Shown: positions 43,711 through 53,427 of the stretch, piece by piece
How positions within the stretch are numbered: position 1 is the first letter of the stretch
How the letters are laid out: the number at the start of each line of letters is the position of its first letter
Made by a program: the position numbers and the translations under genes
The notes under the pieces: model-generated
The model's input: the letters and a program-made list of their open reading frames with translations, nothing else
Told to the model about the DNA's origin: nothing
The model's database searches: none
Assembly (NCBI GenBank): GCA_022486625.1
Contig: JAKVKH010000009.1
Location: forward strand, 1-64,000
Direction: 5' to 3'
DNA from: Butyrivibrio sp.
Lineage (GTDB): Bacteria; Bacillota; Clostridia; Lachnospirales; Lachnospiraceae
DNA: 64,000 bases

Positions 43711-45357
43711 TTACTGCTGTATGGTTTCTACAATCGTTGGCAGAAGCTGCTTTTTCCTTGAGACAACACCGCCGAGCATGACGCTGTTCTCCCCCGCACT
43801 TACGCCAAAGCCGTTCTCCAGAATCCCGCCGGCCTTACTGCCTGCAAATGCAACTTCTGAAGATTCCTTCAGAATATTGGTCAGCATAAAAAAGATCATG
43901 TCCAGACCATCCTGCGTCATCTCTTTTTCCAGAGATGGCAGTACTTTCTTCCGGATCTCTTCAAGCTCATCTGCACTCATCGAATTAATCTGCCCGATTC
44001 CGATGGTCTGATTATCTACCGTAAATTTCTTAAAATCCTGATGAATAATCTCATCCGCCGTCTTACTGCTTAAATTACTGCCGGCACGGAACATTTCCTT
44101 GGCAAACTCCTCTGCGTCAATTCCTGCAATCTGTGCCAGATCAGCACCTGCCTTACGATCTACGGCAGTACAGGTAGGTGATCTGTACATCAACGTATCC
44201 GAGAGGATCGCGGCACACATGAGTCCCGCCGTTGTCGGATCAATCGTAATATGATTTTCAAGATACATCAGGTAAATAATAGTAGACGTGGATCCCAGCG
44301 GCTGGTTTCTGAAAAAGACAGGTCCTGCAGTTGCTACGGTTCCCAGTCTGTGATGATCAATAATCTCCAGTATCTCCGCTCCATCCATTCCCTGTACTGC
44401 CTGACTTTTTTCATTATGATCTACCAGAATAATCTGCTTTTTTCTGGCGCCAAGGAAATTTCTGCGTGAAATCATTCCGACATAACGGTCCTTATCGTCC
44501 AGCACCGGGAAGTAACGATGACGCATCTGCGCCATAACCTGCTGAATGTCCTCAATATAATCATCCATATGAAATGTCACCATGTTATCCGTTCTCATAA
44601 AATGCCGGATCGGCATGCTCTGGTTGATCAGTCTGGCTACCGTAAAGGTATCATGCGGCGTTACAATAATCCTGCAATTATGCTCCTGCGCCTGCTTCTG
44701 TATGGTAGAAGCAATCTCCGCGCCTTCGCATACAATCAGGCAACTGGCACTCATTTCAATTGCACACAGCTGTGTCTCATATCTGTTGCCCAGAATGACA
44801 ATATCTCCGGGTTTGATAAAGTTCTCCATCATTTCAGGACTGGCTGCCGCAACAACGACCTTTCCCTTTTCCACACAGTCATCAATATTGCCGACAATCA
44901 GTTTTCCTTCGAGTGTTTCCACAATATTCCTATATCCGGTTCTGGCACTGGAAAGAATATCCGAATCATATACATCCATATAGGTTGTTACAATATCACC
45001 AGTCGTAATCAACCCTTCAAGTTCATTTCCCCTTGTGATGCATAAAGTGACAACGCCCGCATCCTTCATCTTCTCCCATGCTTCTTTCAAAGACATTTCT
45101 CCGGACGCGCCTTCCAGCTTCCGGATTTCCATGTCTCTTACCTGCGTACGGACATCCCCAAGAAATTTCGGACTTTTCACACCGAATTTTTTCAGGACAA
45201 ACTGCGTTTCTTCATTCAGATTTCCGGCTCTTCTTGCCTCATATTTTTCACCGGTAATCCGGCATTTGAGATTTGCATATGCAATTGCCGCACAGATGGA
45301 ATCCGTATCCGGATTTTTGTGTCCTACGACATAGATGCTTCTTTTTTCTGTTGCCAT
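43711..45357 (-). CDS. Manganese-dependent inorganic pyrophosphatase with CBS-DRTGG insert
   Basis: 548 residues from the ATG at 45357 (GAGG nine bases before). The DHH-family start VGHKNPDTDSICAAIAYA, then two CBS motifs (about 75-125 and 250-300) around a DRTGG domain, then DHHRLG and the DHHA2 C-terminal domain are typical of CBS-PPases. It hydrolyses pyrophosphate; in the family the CBS part senses adenine nucleotides. It is in a run with tcdA and the rhodanese-TtcA gene (20 bp away). Confidence 0.9.
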   Translation of the reverse strand: MATEKRSIYVVGHKNPDTDSICAAIAYANLKCRITGEKYEARRAGNLNEETQFVLKKFGVKSPKFLGDVRTQVRDMEIRKLEGASGEMSLKEAWEKMKDAGVVTLCITRGNELEGLITTGDIVTTYMDVYDSDILSSARTGYRNIVETLEGKLIVGNIDDCVEKGKVVVAAASPEMMENFIKPGDIVILGNRYETQLCAIEMSASCLIVCEGAEIASTIQKQAQEHNCRIIVTPHDTFTVARLINQSMPIRHFMRTDNMVTFHMDDYIEDIQQVMAQMRHRYFPVLDDKDRYVGMISRRNFLGARKKQIILVDHNEKSQAVQGMDGAEILEIIDHHRLGTVATAGPVFFRNQPLGSTSTIIYLMYLENHITIDPTTAGLMCAAILSDTLMYRSPTCTAVDRKAGADLAQIAGIDAEEFAKEMFRAGSNLSSKTADEIIHQDFKKFTVDNQTIGIGQINSMSADELEEIRKKVLPSLEKEMTQDGLDMIFFMLTNILKESSEVAFAGSKAGGILENGFGVSAGENSVMLGGVVSRKKQLLPTIVETIQQ

Positions 45358-45376
45358 TTGGTTTAACCTCATCTTC

Positions 45377-46543
45377 TCATTTCTGCTCTTCCGACCCGTC
45401 ATCATAGGTATCCAGGAAGTGGTGCTTTTTACCGTCTGCGGTTTTATAACAGACTACGGTATTTAAATGCACATTTTCCACGCTCCTGAAAATATTGCTC
45501 TCGATAAAGGGACTTTTTTCCCTCAGCTGCCTGATCAGCTGCTTGATCTCCGCGCGCTTGGAACCTTTCTCTGTTCCTCCGCAGGATGCACAGTTCTCTG
45601 TAAACCTGCATGCACACTGAATGAAATGCAGCCCGTTATAATCTCTCCAGCGAATGATGTCTTCCTCACGGATCAGATAAAGAGGCCTGATCAGTTCCAT
45701 TTTCTCAAAATTTGTCGCATGCAGCTTGGGCATCATGGTCTGCACCTGTCCGCTGTACAACATACCCATCAGAATGGTTTCAATTACATCATCATAATGA
45801 TGCCCCAATGCGATTTTATTGCATCCAAGTTCCTTTGCCTTACTGTACAGAGCGCCGCGGCGCATTCTCGCACAAAGGTAACAGGGAGATTCGCCTTCCT
45901 TTGCCACAATGTTATAAATTTCGGATCGGAATACCGTAATCGGTACCTGCATGAGCTTTGCATTATTCAGAATGGTCTGATAATTAATATCATTATATCC
46001 GGGATTCATAACGAGATATACCACCTCAAAATTCCTGTTCCCGTGCCGGTGCAACTCCTGGAAAAGCTTCGCCATCAGCATGGAATCTTTTCCACCGGAA
46101 ATGCAGACTGCAATTTTATCCCCTTCCTGAATCATCTCATATTCATTCAGGGCTTTCGTAAACTGACTCCAGATCTCCTTGCGGAATTTCTTGATCAGAC
46201 TGTGCTCAATTTCCCTGCAGCGTTCATCAGAAGCTGTCTCATCTTTCATAAATGCTTCAATTTTAAGTCGCAGATAGGAATAATATCCCCCATCCACGCT
46301 GTAAATCTCGTACCCTTCCGGTTGCAGCCTTTCTGCAATTTCTTCAGATCTTCTCCCGGAATAGCACAGAAGATAAACAGGTCTGTCTTTTGGGACTTCC
46401 TCCAGGTGATTCATAAAGTCTTCCCAGAATATGTTTACTGCTCCCGGAAAGGTTTCTGCTTCAAAATCCTTTGCTTCTCTGACATCAATCACGAATCTGT
46501 CGCGTGTATCTGCCATCATTTCTTCAATTGTCTTAACTGTCAT
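45377..46543 (-). CDS. Rhodanese-TtcA fusion (tRNA thiolation enzyme)
   Basis: 388 residues. Residues 1-95 are a rhodanese domain with catalytic Cys60 in LLCYSGRRS. Residues 120-388 are a TtcA-type PP-loop ATPase with SGGKDS (149-154), the Cys221-x2-Cys224 pair in SPCYLCARMRRG that holds an Fe-S cluster in TtcA, and a C-terminal Cys-rich part (CACRF...CASCGG). Together it could carry sulfur as persulfide and insert it into tRNA cytidine or uridine. AAAGGA precedes the ATG. Exact tRNA position modified is not known. Confidence 0.88.
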   Translation of the reverse strand: MTVKTIEEMMADTRDRFVIDVREAKDFEAETFPGAVNIFWEDFMNHLEEVPKDRPVYLLCYSGRRSEEIAERLQPEGYEIYSVDGGYYSYLRLKIEAFMKDETASDERCREIEHSLIKKFRKEIWSQFTKALNEYEMIQEGDKIAVCISGGKDSMLMAKLFQELHRHGNRNFEVVYLVMNPGYNDINYQTILNNAKLMQVPITVFRSEIYNIVAKEGESPCYLCARMRRGALYSKAKELGCNKIALGHHYDDVIETILMGMLYSGQVQTMMPKLHATNFEKMELIRPLYLIREEDIIRWRDYNGLHFIQCACRFTENCASCGGTEKGSKRAEIKQLIRQLREKSPFIESNIFRSVENVHLNTVVCYKTADGKKHHFLDTYDDGSEEQK

Positions 46544-46607
46544 TTTTTTCCTTTAACAAGCGGCAAAATCGGAGGCAAACAACTTTGTCTCCGATTCAGC
46601 TGCCATA

Positions 46608-48638
46608 TCATCCTTTATCTGTTTCAGTTCCTTTTTTTTCTGTACGGATCAGCTTCTTTAAAGTTCGAAAAAGCTGATCATGATTGATCGGTTTGGAAAT
46701 ATAACCATCCATTCCCTTTCCCATTGCCTTACTGATACTCTCTTCCAACACATCCGCCGACATTGCGATAATCGGTACCTGCGCCGCATCCGTTCTGTCC
46801 ATGCTGCGAATCTGCTGTGCAGCCTCATAACCATCCATCACAGGCATCTGCAGATCCATCAGAATTGCAGCATAATCACCGGCCTGTGACTGATTGAACT
46901 TATCAAGCGCTTCACGTCCGTTTACCGCTGTTTCCACCTGAATGTTAATCTGCTCCAGAATCGCCGTTGCAACTTCTATATTCAGTTCATTATCTTCTGC
47001 GATCAGAATCTTTTTTCCCTTAAGTGCGGTATCTCCCTCCTGCAGCGATTTTTCTTCTTTTCTGGTCTGTCTGATTTCATCCTGACTGCAAAGCCCGAAC
47101 ATAACGGTTGCTTCAAAGGTACTGCCGATGCCTTCATGACTGTCTGCTATGATATCACCGCCCATGAGTCTTGCAAAGCGTCTTGCAATTGCAAGACCGA
47201 GTCCAGTTCCCTGACCATACCTTCCGGGGTCGCGGTTTTCCTGTGAAAACGGTTCAAAAAGCCTTACAAGAAATTCAGGACTCATACCACAGCCGGTATC
47301 TTTTACCGTAAATATCACCTTCATGCGATCGGATCTCATTTCCTGCCGCACACTCAGTTCTACCTTGCCTCCCGGATCCGTAAATTTCACAGCGTTATTC
47401 AGGAGGCTGATGAGAATCTGTTCCACACGCTTCTCATCACAGATTCCATAACGGTTTCTGATACCCTCCTCGCTGATCGTAAGTGTAATATTCCCTGACT
47501 GTGCAAGCGGCTGCGTCAGTGTCCGCACAGTACTCAGAATCTCATGAATGCTGCATCTTGCCGGCATCAGTGTCACTTCTCCGCCTTCAATTTTTCGCAG
47601 ATCAAGTACATCATTCATGATGCCCAGAAGATACTCTCCGGAAACAGCAATTTTCTCCAGATAATCACGTGTCGGGTCCTCTCCTGTCTTTTCCATTGCC
47701 AGATGTGAAAGACCAATAACCGCGTTCATTGGTGTTCTGATTTCATAACTCATGCGGGAAAGAAATTCATTAATTGCCCTTGCAGATATTCTTTCTCTCT
47801 CCAGTGCTGTATTAAGCTGATCATTAAGTGCACTGATTTTTCTGTCCTGCCGATAACGCTCCGACACATCCATAAAGCTGCCGACAAGACCTATAATCTT
47901 TCCATTTCTGTAAATCGGGCTTTTACTGGCCAGAATATCCCTTACTTCACCTCTGCACCTGCACTTGCCGTGTACAAGGTAAGTGGACTCACCGTTTAAA
48001 ACGCTCTGTTCGTCATCCATAAACGGTCCCGGATCAGAATGCCACTGCATATCCTCATCCGTTTTCCCGAGAATGCTTTCTTCTGAAGAGAATCCAAAAT
48101 AATCAAGAAAGGCACGATTTGCTCCTGCGAACCTTCTCCTGTCATCCTTCCAGAAAATCGGGGTCTGGGTGGTATCCAGAATCGTATTGAGAAGCAGATC
48201 CGTACTTTTATGCGCTTCTTCCTGCGTCTCATTCCGGGCCTGAAGGTCATTAATATTCACAAACGAAAGATAAATCAGTGCCTCATCCGTGCCCAGCTTT
48301 CTGACACTGATTCCGGTACGATACCACTGATACCTGTGCCCGCCGATTTTACGCAGCCGCAGATCCAGATATTCTTCCGTCTCTGCCCCTGCCTTCATTG
48401 CCTTATGCATTGCTGCATACAGCTTTTCCCGGTCATTGGGATGTACGAGTTCATCTTTCTGATTTTCATAATACTCCAGCGTGTCCTCCCTGGAAACACC
48501 TACTGCATGATACATTTCCTCCGTCATAAGTTCCAGATGAAAAATGCCATCATGATAGTAAAAAATCTGTTCGTATCCTGGGAGTTTCTCTATAACGCTG
48601 CGTTCTTCCTGAGAAATGTGGTTTTCATTATCGTCCAT
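46608..48638 (-). CDS. Hybrid histidine kinase/response regulator lacking the phosphoacceptor His
   Basis: 676 residues. PAS-type domains occupy about 20-270. The HisKA box reads RMSYEIRTPMN: residue 298 is Tyr (TAT at 47745-47747) where the family has His (CAT). The rest is intact: N box LLNNAVKFTDPGG, DTGCGMS, GTGLGLAIARR, and a C-terminal receiver with LIAEDNELN and LMDLQMPVMDG. So ATP binding is predicted but normal autophosphorylation is not. It could be a pseudokinase or accept phosphate from another kinase. GGAG precedes the ATG. Confidence 0.88.
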   Translation of the reverse strand: MDDNENHISQEERSVIEKLPGYEQIFYYHDGIFHLELMTEEMYHAVGVSREDTLEYYENQKDELVHPNDREKLYAAMHKAMKAGAETEEYLDLRLRKIGGHRYQWYRTGISVRKLGTDEALIYLSFVNINDLQARNETQEEAHKSTDLLLNTILDTTQTPIFWKDDRRRFAGANRAFLDYFGFSSEESILGKTDEDMQWHSDPGPFMDDEQSVLNGESTYLVHGKCRCRGEVRDILASKSPIYRNGKIIGLVGSFMDVSERYRQDRKISALNDQLNTALERERISARAINEFLSRMSYEIRTPMNAVIGLSHLAMEKTGEDPTRDYLEKIAVSGEYLLGIMNDVLDLRKIEGGEVTLMPARCSIHEILSTVRTLTQPLAQSGNITLTISEEGIRNRYGICDEKRVEQILISLLNNAVKFTDPGGKVELSVRQEMRSDRMKVIFTVKDTGCGMSPEFLVRLFEPFSQENRDPGRYGQGTGLGLAIARRFARLMGGDIIADSHEGIGSTFEATVMFGLCSQDEIRQTRKEEKSLQEGDTALKGKKILIAEDNELNIEVATAILEQINIQVETAVNGREALDKFNQSQAGDYAAILMDLQMPVMDGYEAAQQIRSMDRTDAAQVPIIAMSADVLEESISKAMGKGMDGYISKPINHDQLFRTLKKLIRTEKKGTETDKG

Positions 48639-48745
48639 GTTTCGCTCCGGTTTCCATATGACTGTACCACAAATGATCTGTCTGTTCTTATTTTATGTCA
48701 CTGATCCGCTTACGTCAATGAAAAGCAGGTATTCTCACTGTCTGA

Positions 48746-50143
48746 TCAGAGATTAATCCGCAGTCCCTTCGGGTAATGATTTTTCATGATTTTTCCGGCA
48801 TTCTTGCCCCAGCCGATGCTGTAACCGTCCGCCAGAATCAGATGCCATCCCGGCTGATCCGTTCCCCGCAGGATCTGTCCGTTCAGAAATGCCGTTACTT
48901 CCGGGCTGTCTGCAGGCAGGTTCAATGTATGCTGTACGTCCTCTGCTGTCAGGGTCAGTGCCAGTGCATGAGAAGGTTCAAATCTGTCTTTTTTAAGCGT
49001 TCCCAGATGCAGCCCCGGTCTCAGGACGCGGAGGTGATCCGTGGAAGGCATTCCCGCAGGTGCCAGGTAGAGCTGATCTCCGAAAAGGAAAAAAGTTCCT
49101 TCTGTAAATAAGGGTTCCGAAATCAGGCTGTCGGAAAGACCTGCTTTCTTAAATTCCAGCCAGGGTTTACATTCTTTTTCACGGATGCCCTTCTGCAGTC
49201 CGTTCGGGCAGTAGCTTCCGTAATGCGACGCGGCGCTGTCGCCGTCTCTTTGCAGCACTGCAAGGAAATGGCCTTCTCCTTTGATTTTATGCGGCCACAG
49301 ACGCACTGCATTTCTGATCTCATCCGGTGCGCCTTCCGTCCATTCCGGATGTCCGGCTTCCATTCCGTCGTATTTCTCTGCCGGCAGCAGGCGGAAGTCG
49401 TCATGCCTTTGCAGGAATCTGCTGATGCTCCCTTCATCCTCTGCAGGTGCAAAGGTACAGGTCGAATAAACGATTCTGCCTCCGGGCGAGAGCATCTGCG
49501 CCGCACAGTCCAGTATTCCGTCCTGTCTTTCGGCACACATTTCCACGTTTTCCGGACTCCATTCTTCGCAGGCTGCTTCATTTTTACGGAACATGCCTTC
49601 GCCCGAGCACGGCGCATCTACCAGAATTCTGTCAAACCAGGCTTCAAAGAGCCCTGCCAGTTTCTCCGGCGTTTCATTCGTCACCATGGCATTTCTGACA
49701 CCGAGCCGCTCCATATTCAGTGACAGAATCTTTGCCCTTGCCGCATTAATCTCATTACTGACAAGAATTCCCTTTCCTTCCATCCTGCCGGCAATCTGTG
49801 TACTCTTCCCGCCGGGTGCCGCACACAGGTCCAGCACTTTTTCCCCGGGCTGCGGGTCCAGATAATGAACGGGTGCCATGGCACTCGGTTCCTGAATATA
49901 ATAAACACCTGCTTCATGATACGGATGCCTGCCCGGCTGATCGGAAGCCGCATAAATATACCCTTCCGGTTCCCATGGAACGGGACTTAACTTAAAACCG
50001 CACGTTTCTGCAAAGTCCGCCCGCGCTTTCTGCGGATTCAGACGAAGTGCCTGATATTTTTCCTGTGAAAAGCTTTCGATGAATGCCTCGTATTCATCTC
50101 CCAGCATCTGTTTCATTCGGTCTGTAAATTTCTGTGGCAGCAT
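48746..50143 (-). CDS. RsmF/RsmB-type rRNA cytosine-C5 methyltransferase
   Basis: 465 residues from the ATG at 50143 (AGGGG five bases upstream). SAM-binding VLDLCAAPGGKSTQ, the first active Cys in DAPCSGEGMFRKNE and the second in YSTCTFAPAEDEG are all present. The long C-terminal part matches the PUA-like extension of RsmF-type enzymes. It methylates cytosine in 16S rRNA or tRNA. Its ATG lies one base past the stop of the DtxR-like gene, so the two are translationally coupled. Confidence 0.9.
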   Translation of the reverse strand: MLPQKFTDRMKQMLGDEYEAFIESFSQEKYQALRLNPQKARADFAETCGFKLSPVPWEPEGYIYAASDQPGRHPYHEAGVYYIQEPSAMAPVHYLDPQPGEKVLDLCAAPGGKSTQIAGRMEGKGILVSNEINAARAKILSLNMERLGVRNAMVTNETPEKLAGLFEAWFDRILVDAPCSGEGMFRKNEAACEEWSPENVEMCAERQDGILDCAAQMLSPGGRIVYSTCTFAPAEDEGSISRFLQRHDDFRLLPAEKYDGMEAGHPEWTEGAPDEIRNAVRLWPHKIKGEGHFLAVLQRDGDSAASHYGSYCPNGLQKGIREKECKPWLEFKKAGLSDSLISEPLFTEGTFFLFGDQLYLAPAGMPSTDHLRVLRPGLHLGTLKKDRFEPSHALALTLTAEDVQHTLNLPADSPEVTAFLNGQILRGTDQPGWHLILADGYSIGWGKNAGKIMKNHYPKGLRINL

Positions 50144-50144
50144 G

Positions 50145-50522
50145 TTATCCCCTGTCTTTTTCATGATTTTTCAGATATTTCTTGATTCCGGCGAACGTCT
50201 TTTGGCTGATGATATGTTCGATTCTGCAGGCATCTGCCTCTGCCGTCTCTGCATCCACTCCTGCTGTCATGATCAGGAACCGCGTCAGATGGGTATGCCT
50301 GTCATAAACACTCAGCGCCTTCTTTTTGCCCTCAGCCGTCAGCTCCAGAAGACCGTCATCCGTCATCGTGACAAGACTGTCCTCCTTCAGAAGGCCTACT
50401 GCCCTTGACACACTGGGTCTGCTGAAACCAAGCTCCTGCGCCACATCCACTGATCGTACCGCGCCATTTCTCTTCTTCAGAAGATATATGGTTTCGATAT
50501 AGTCTTCACCTGATTCATGCAT
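50145..50522 (-). CDS. DtxR/MntR-family metal-dependent regulator
   Basis: 125 residues from the ATG at 50522. The N-terminal winged helix (MHESGEDYIETIYLL...VRSVDVAQELGFSRPSVSRAVGLL) is classic for DtxR/MntR; the dimerisation part has RHTHLTRFL and EADACRIEHIIS, including likely metal ligands. It has no SH3-like third domain, so it is MntR-sized. It probably senses Mn or Fe. A 20-bp inverted repeat lies 35 bp upstream of the start codon. The coupling to an rRNA methyltransferase gene is notable. Confidence 0.88.
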   Translation of the reverse strand: MHESGEDYIETIYLLKKRNGAVRSVDVAQELGFSRPSVSRAVGLLKEDSLVTMTDDGLLELTAEGKKKALSVYDRHTHLTRFLIMTAGVDAETAEADACRIEHIISQKTFAGIKKYLKNHEKDRG

Positions 50523-50556
50523 GCCCTTTTTCCGCCTTTCTGAAATACGTACCTTA

Positions 50557-50576
50557 ATGTTAGCGCTCTCTAACAT
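50557..50576 (-). promoter_or_regulatory. Inverted-repeat operator upstream of the DtxR-like gene
   Basis: ATGTTAG and CTAACAT form 7-bp arms around six bases. The TTAG/CTAA core resembles DtxR-family boxes, and the position upstream of the gene fits autoregulation. Confidence 0.6.
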
Positions 50577-50588
50577 ATTTGTCCATAC

Positions 50589-52178
50589 TCAGGATTTTTT
50601 TTGCAGATCAAGTTCCTTTTTGGCAGCCTCTATCTCCACACCAAATCTGATTTTTCTGATTTCTTCTTCACTTTTTCCTTCTAAATTCTGCCTTTTCATC
50701 AGTTCATCTATTTTCTTCACATATTGTTCTCCGCTCTGTCCCGATCCGTATCGATCCATTTCTTTTCTCAGATCTACTATTGACATTTTGGTCATAACGC
50801 TCAGCTGTTCAAGGATTTTATTCATGTATTTTTTATCCTGCAGGTCATTTTCCCTGAATAATTTCTCCTTTCTGGATTCCACGACCTGATATTCGTTCAT
50901 CGATGCAAGCATCCTGTTCTTTTCGGCAATTCTATCATACAGGCCTTTAAACAACAGGTTATTAACTTCAAGATCATTGTATCTCGTATAGTCTTTCGAT
51001 GCTTTTGCCATGTATTCTTCATATGCTGCTCCATACTCTCTGATTATTTTTTCTGCATCATCAGTTTTCGCCGCATGATTCATAATGAGCTTCTTATAGG
51101 AATAAGCATTTGCCATATCCTGTTTCAGCCTTGCTTCATGACCCATTCTCGCCTTTGGAACGTTTTTCTGAATAAAATCTGATATTCCGTTCAGAAAATG
51201 ATCTGCCGCATCTGCCAGCTCAGTTTTATCCTTTTCTTTCGTCAGTGTTTTCATTTTTCTTATATCTTCTGCAAATTCAGGATCCCTTCTGATCGATTTT
51301 TGTACAGAATAAATTTCCCGTGCAGTAAAGAAATATATTCCCTGATCTATATCTTCTTTAGATGACTGATTATTAATTGCATACAGATAATCCTCTGCAT
51401 TTTCCTTAATCTGTGAAATCCAGTCAATCCGGTCTGTTGCCTTATTTGACCACATACTGGACCAGCGGAAGCCCCTGTGACTTGTCAGGTACTGCTCCGC
51501 CTTCATATGAAGTTCGTCAATCTGATTCTTCATTGCAACCGGATCTGTTCCCTTCCTTTCCAGTTCCGTCACAAGACAAAGCTGATCAAGAACAGCCTTG
51601 AAGGACTCACTGCCCTTATGATCCTGATAAGATTCTTGCATTTTCTGCTGCAGTTTTTCAAGATCTGACGGTTCGGATTCTCCCGTGCTCTGCCCATCGC
51701 CCAGTTCCTTCGTCTGAGTAATATTTTCCTCAATATCCGCAATCTCTTTCCTGAGTACTTCTTCTTTTTCCAGTTCCTGAGAAATGATGGCATCCATTTC
51801 CTGTTTGTGTTTTTCACATTCAGCTTTTTCACCAAAAAATCTGTCTTCCATCTGCACACATAGTTCACGGTCATGATACATTACTCCCCTGCTGGGATGC
51901 TCTTTCTCTCTGCTCCACTGCTCCGCCAGACTCTTGTCACTTAACTTGCCGAACATTTCCTTTTCCTTTATATCCAATGCCTCTGCCTGATATGCAAGAT
52001 CCTCCCTGATCTGTGCAATATGCTGCTGAACATTTTCCAATTCTTCCTTTTTACTGTTTAAAAACTCCTGATTATCAGCTGTTTCCTGTTGATATGCATT
52101 GAACTGCTGCACTTTTTCCTGCTTTTCAAGCTGTTCATTATTCTTCATCGACATTTTATACAGGTTCTGATCATCCAT
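50589..52178 (-). CDS. Coiled-coil protein of unknown function
   Basis: 529 residues with no signal peptide or membrane helix. Residues about 15-160 and parts of 330-529 are rich in Glu, Lys and Gln in heptad-like patterns, so long coiled coils are likely; a Trp-containing central region (WSSMWSNKATDRIDWISQI, about 240-260) looks globular. I do not recognise the family. AAAGGA precedes the ATG. It lies 65 bp downstream of a GNAT gene on the same strand, likely one unit. AT-rich and Lys/Glu-rich compared with neighbours. Confidence 0.7.
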   Translation of the reverse strand: MDDQNLYKMSMKNNEQLEKQEKVQQFNAYQQETADNQEFLNSKKEELENVQQHIAQIREDLAYQAEALDIKEKEMFGKLSDKSLAEQWSREKEHPSRGVMYHDRELCVQMEDRFFGEKAECEKHKQEMDAIISQELEKEEVLRKEIADIEENITQTKELGDGQSTGESEPSDLEKLQQKMQESYQDHKGSESFKAVLDQLCLVTELERKGTDPVAMKNQIDELHMKAEQYLTSHRGFRWSSMWSNKATDRIDWISQIKENAEDYLYAINNQSSKEDIDQGIYFFTAREIYSVQKSIRRDPEFAEDIRKMKTLTKEKDKTELADAADHFLNGISDFIQKNVPKARMGHEARLKQDMANAYSYKKLIMNHAAKTDDAEKIIREYGAAYEEYMAKASKDYTRYNDLEVNNLLFKGLYDRIAEKNRMLASMNEYQVVESRKEKLFRENDLQDKKYMNKILEQLSVMTKMSIVDLRKEMDRYGSGQSGEQYVKKIDELMKRQNLEGKSEEEIRKIRFGVEIEAAKKELDLQKKS

Positions 52179-52243
52179 CGTTTTCGTCCTTTCTGCTCTG
52201 ACCGTGCATCTTCTTCATCATATTCTCCGTAATATTTTCTGCT

Positions 52244-53212
52244 TCAGATCATCTTACGATACCACTGGACAATCCTGTCTTGTATCGGAGTTCCGATTAT
52301 TTTCAGATAAGCTTCATAAACTGTTCTGCCATCCATCCGCAGATTCACTTTCGTATCCTCCGGATATTCCTCTTTTGCCGTCTTTGCAAAGCCTACGAGC
52401 ATACCAGGAAGCATATATGGATCTCCGTTTCCTTTCTGCCAATAATTGGATACATTAACCAGCTGCTTTTCTGCCTCATCTGAAAATAACATACAGGAAG
52501 TGATTTCTCTGTTTTCTACATAAAATACACTCAGCTCCCGGTTAAAGATGACATTTTCAATACCTCTCCCATCGTCGGCCAAGCGATTGTTGAACAGATT
52601 CATCTGCTGCTGTGTAAGCTCATGGTAATTTCTGGCCTCCGGAATATTCTTTTCAAAAAGAGGCGAAAGCGCCGCACTCTCCAGTATCATCCCCATTGTA
52701 TAGCTGACCCGGTGAATTGCATCCGTCAACACATCAAACCCTTGTGAAGTCAGAAATGCATAATCAAAAGCAATCTCCTTCAACGTTCCGTATCTACCGC
52801 AGATCAGCTGTGAAATTCCTTCTTTTTTCAGTACATCAGTAACAAAATTCAGGAGATCCGTCCCGATACCTGTCTGACGGAATTCCTCCACAACCGTGAT
52901 CTGCAGAATTTCTCCCTGTACCTGTGAAGTAACTGTAAAAGCTGCTGCACCGACAATCCTGCCATGATCATCTTCTGCCAGTGCCATAAATCCCTTTTCT
53001 TTTTCCAGCTTTTCGCTGATTTTCTCCGAAAAAAGTTCTGAAAGTTCCTCGTCTTTCTTCCAGTCTACAAGCAAGAGCCTCATTCTGTCCTCCATTTCAG
53101 TCCTGTCAATTTGCTTCAGTTTCAAATGGTATATTGTATTTCTTCCTGCTGTCGGCAGAAGTGCCTCAACCAGGCGTTCAGAGATATCCCGATTATCGTC
53201 ATGCGAATTCAT
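52244..53212 (-). CDS. GNAT-family acetyltransferase with extra C-terminal domain
   Basis: 322 residues. The first 180 hold a GNAT fold with the acetyl-CoA loop EFRQTGIGTDLLNF (R/Q-x2-G-x-G). The other 140 residues form an added domain that may be a second degenerate GNAT. Substrate unknown. The ribosome site is weak (TGGAAA). It is followed by the coiled-coil protein gene, which could encode its partner or target. Confidence 0.75.
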   Translation of the reverse strand: MNSHDDNRDISERLVEALLPTAGRNTIYHLKLKQIDRTEMEDRMRLLLVDWKKDEELSELFSEKISEKLEKEKGFMALAEDDHGRIVGAAAFTVTSQVQGEILQITVVEEFRQTGIGTDLLNFVTDVLKKEGISQLICGRYGTLKEIAFDYAFLTSQGFDVLTDAIHRVSYTMGMILESAALSPLFEKNIPEARNYHELTQQQMNLFNNRLADDGRGIENVIFNRELSVFYVENREITSCMLFSDEAEKQLVNVSNYWQKGNGDPYMLPGMLVGFAKTAKEEYPEDTKVNLRMDGRTVYEAYLKIIGTPIQDRIVQWYRKMI

Positions 53213-53354
53213 TTTTTCCAGATAGTACTTTTTGAGCAGATCGTTCCCCGAAATGTTTATTCATCTGAATTAATAGTATCACCTTCAGTTTTTTCTGCAC
53301 TATACTCCTGTATTTTTTACAAGATTACTTTACCGATTCAGTTCTTGATTCATA

Positions 53355-53389
53355 AAAAAACGCAGAAAAGCAAATTTCACTTTTCTGCG
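53355..53389 (-). terminator. Terminator of metY
   Basis: CGCAGAAAAG and CTTTTCTGCG form a 10-bp stem, followed on the minus strand by a run of seven T. Confidence 0.85.
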
Positions 53390-53427
53390 ACTTTTCTTTA
53401 TTCTATCAGCTTCCAGGCCTTTGTTTC

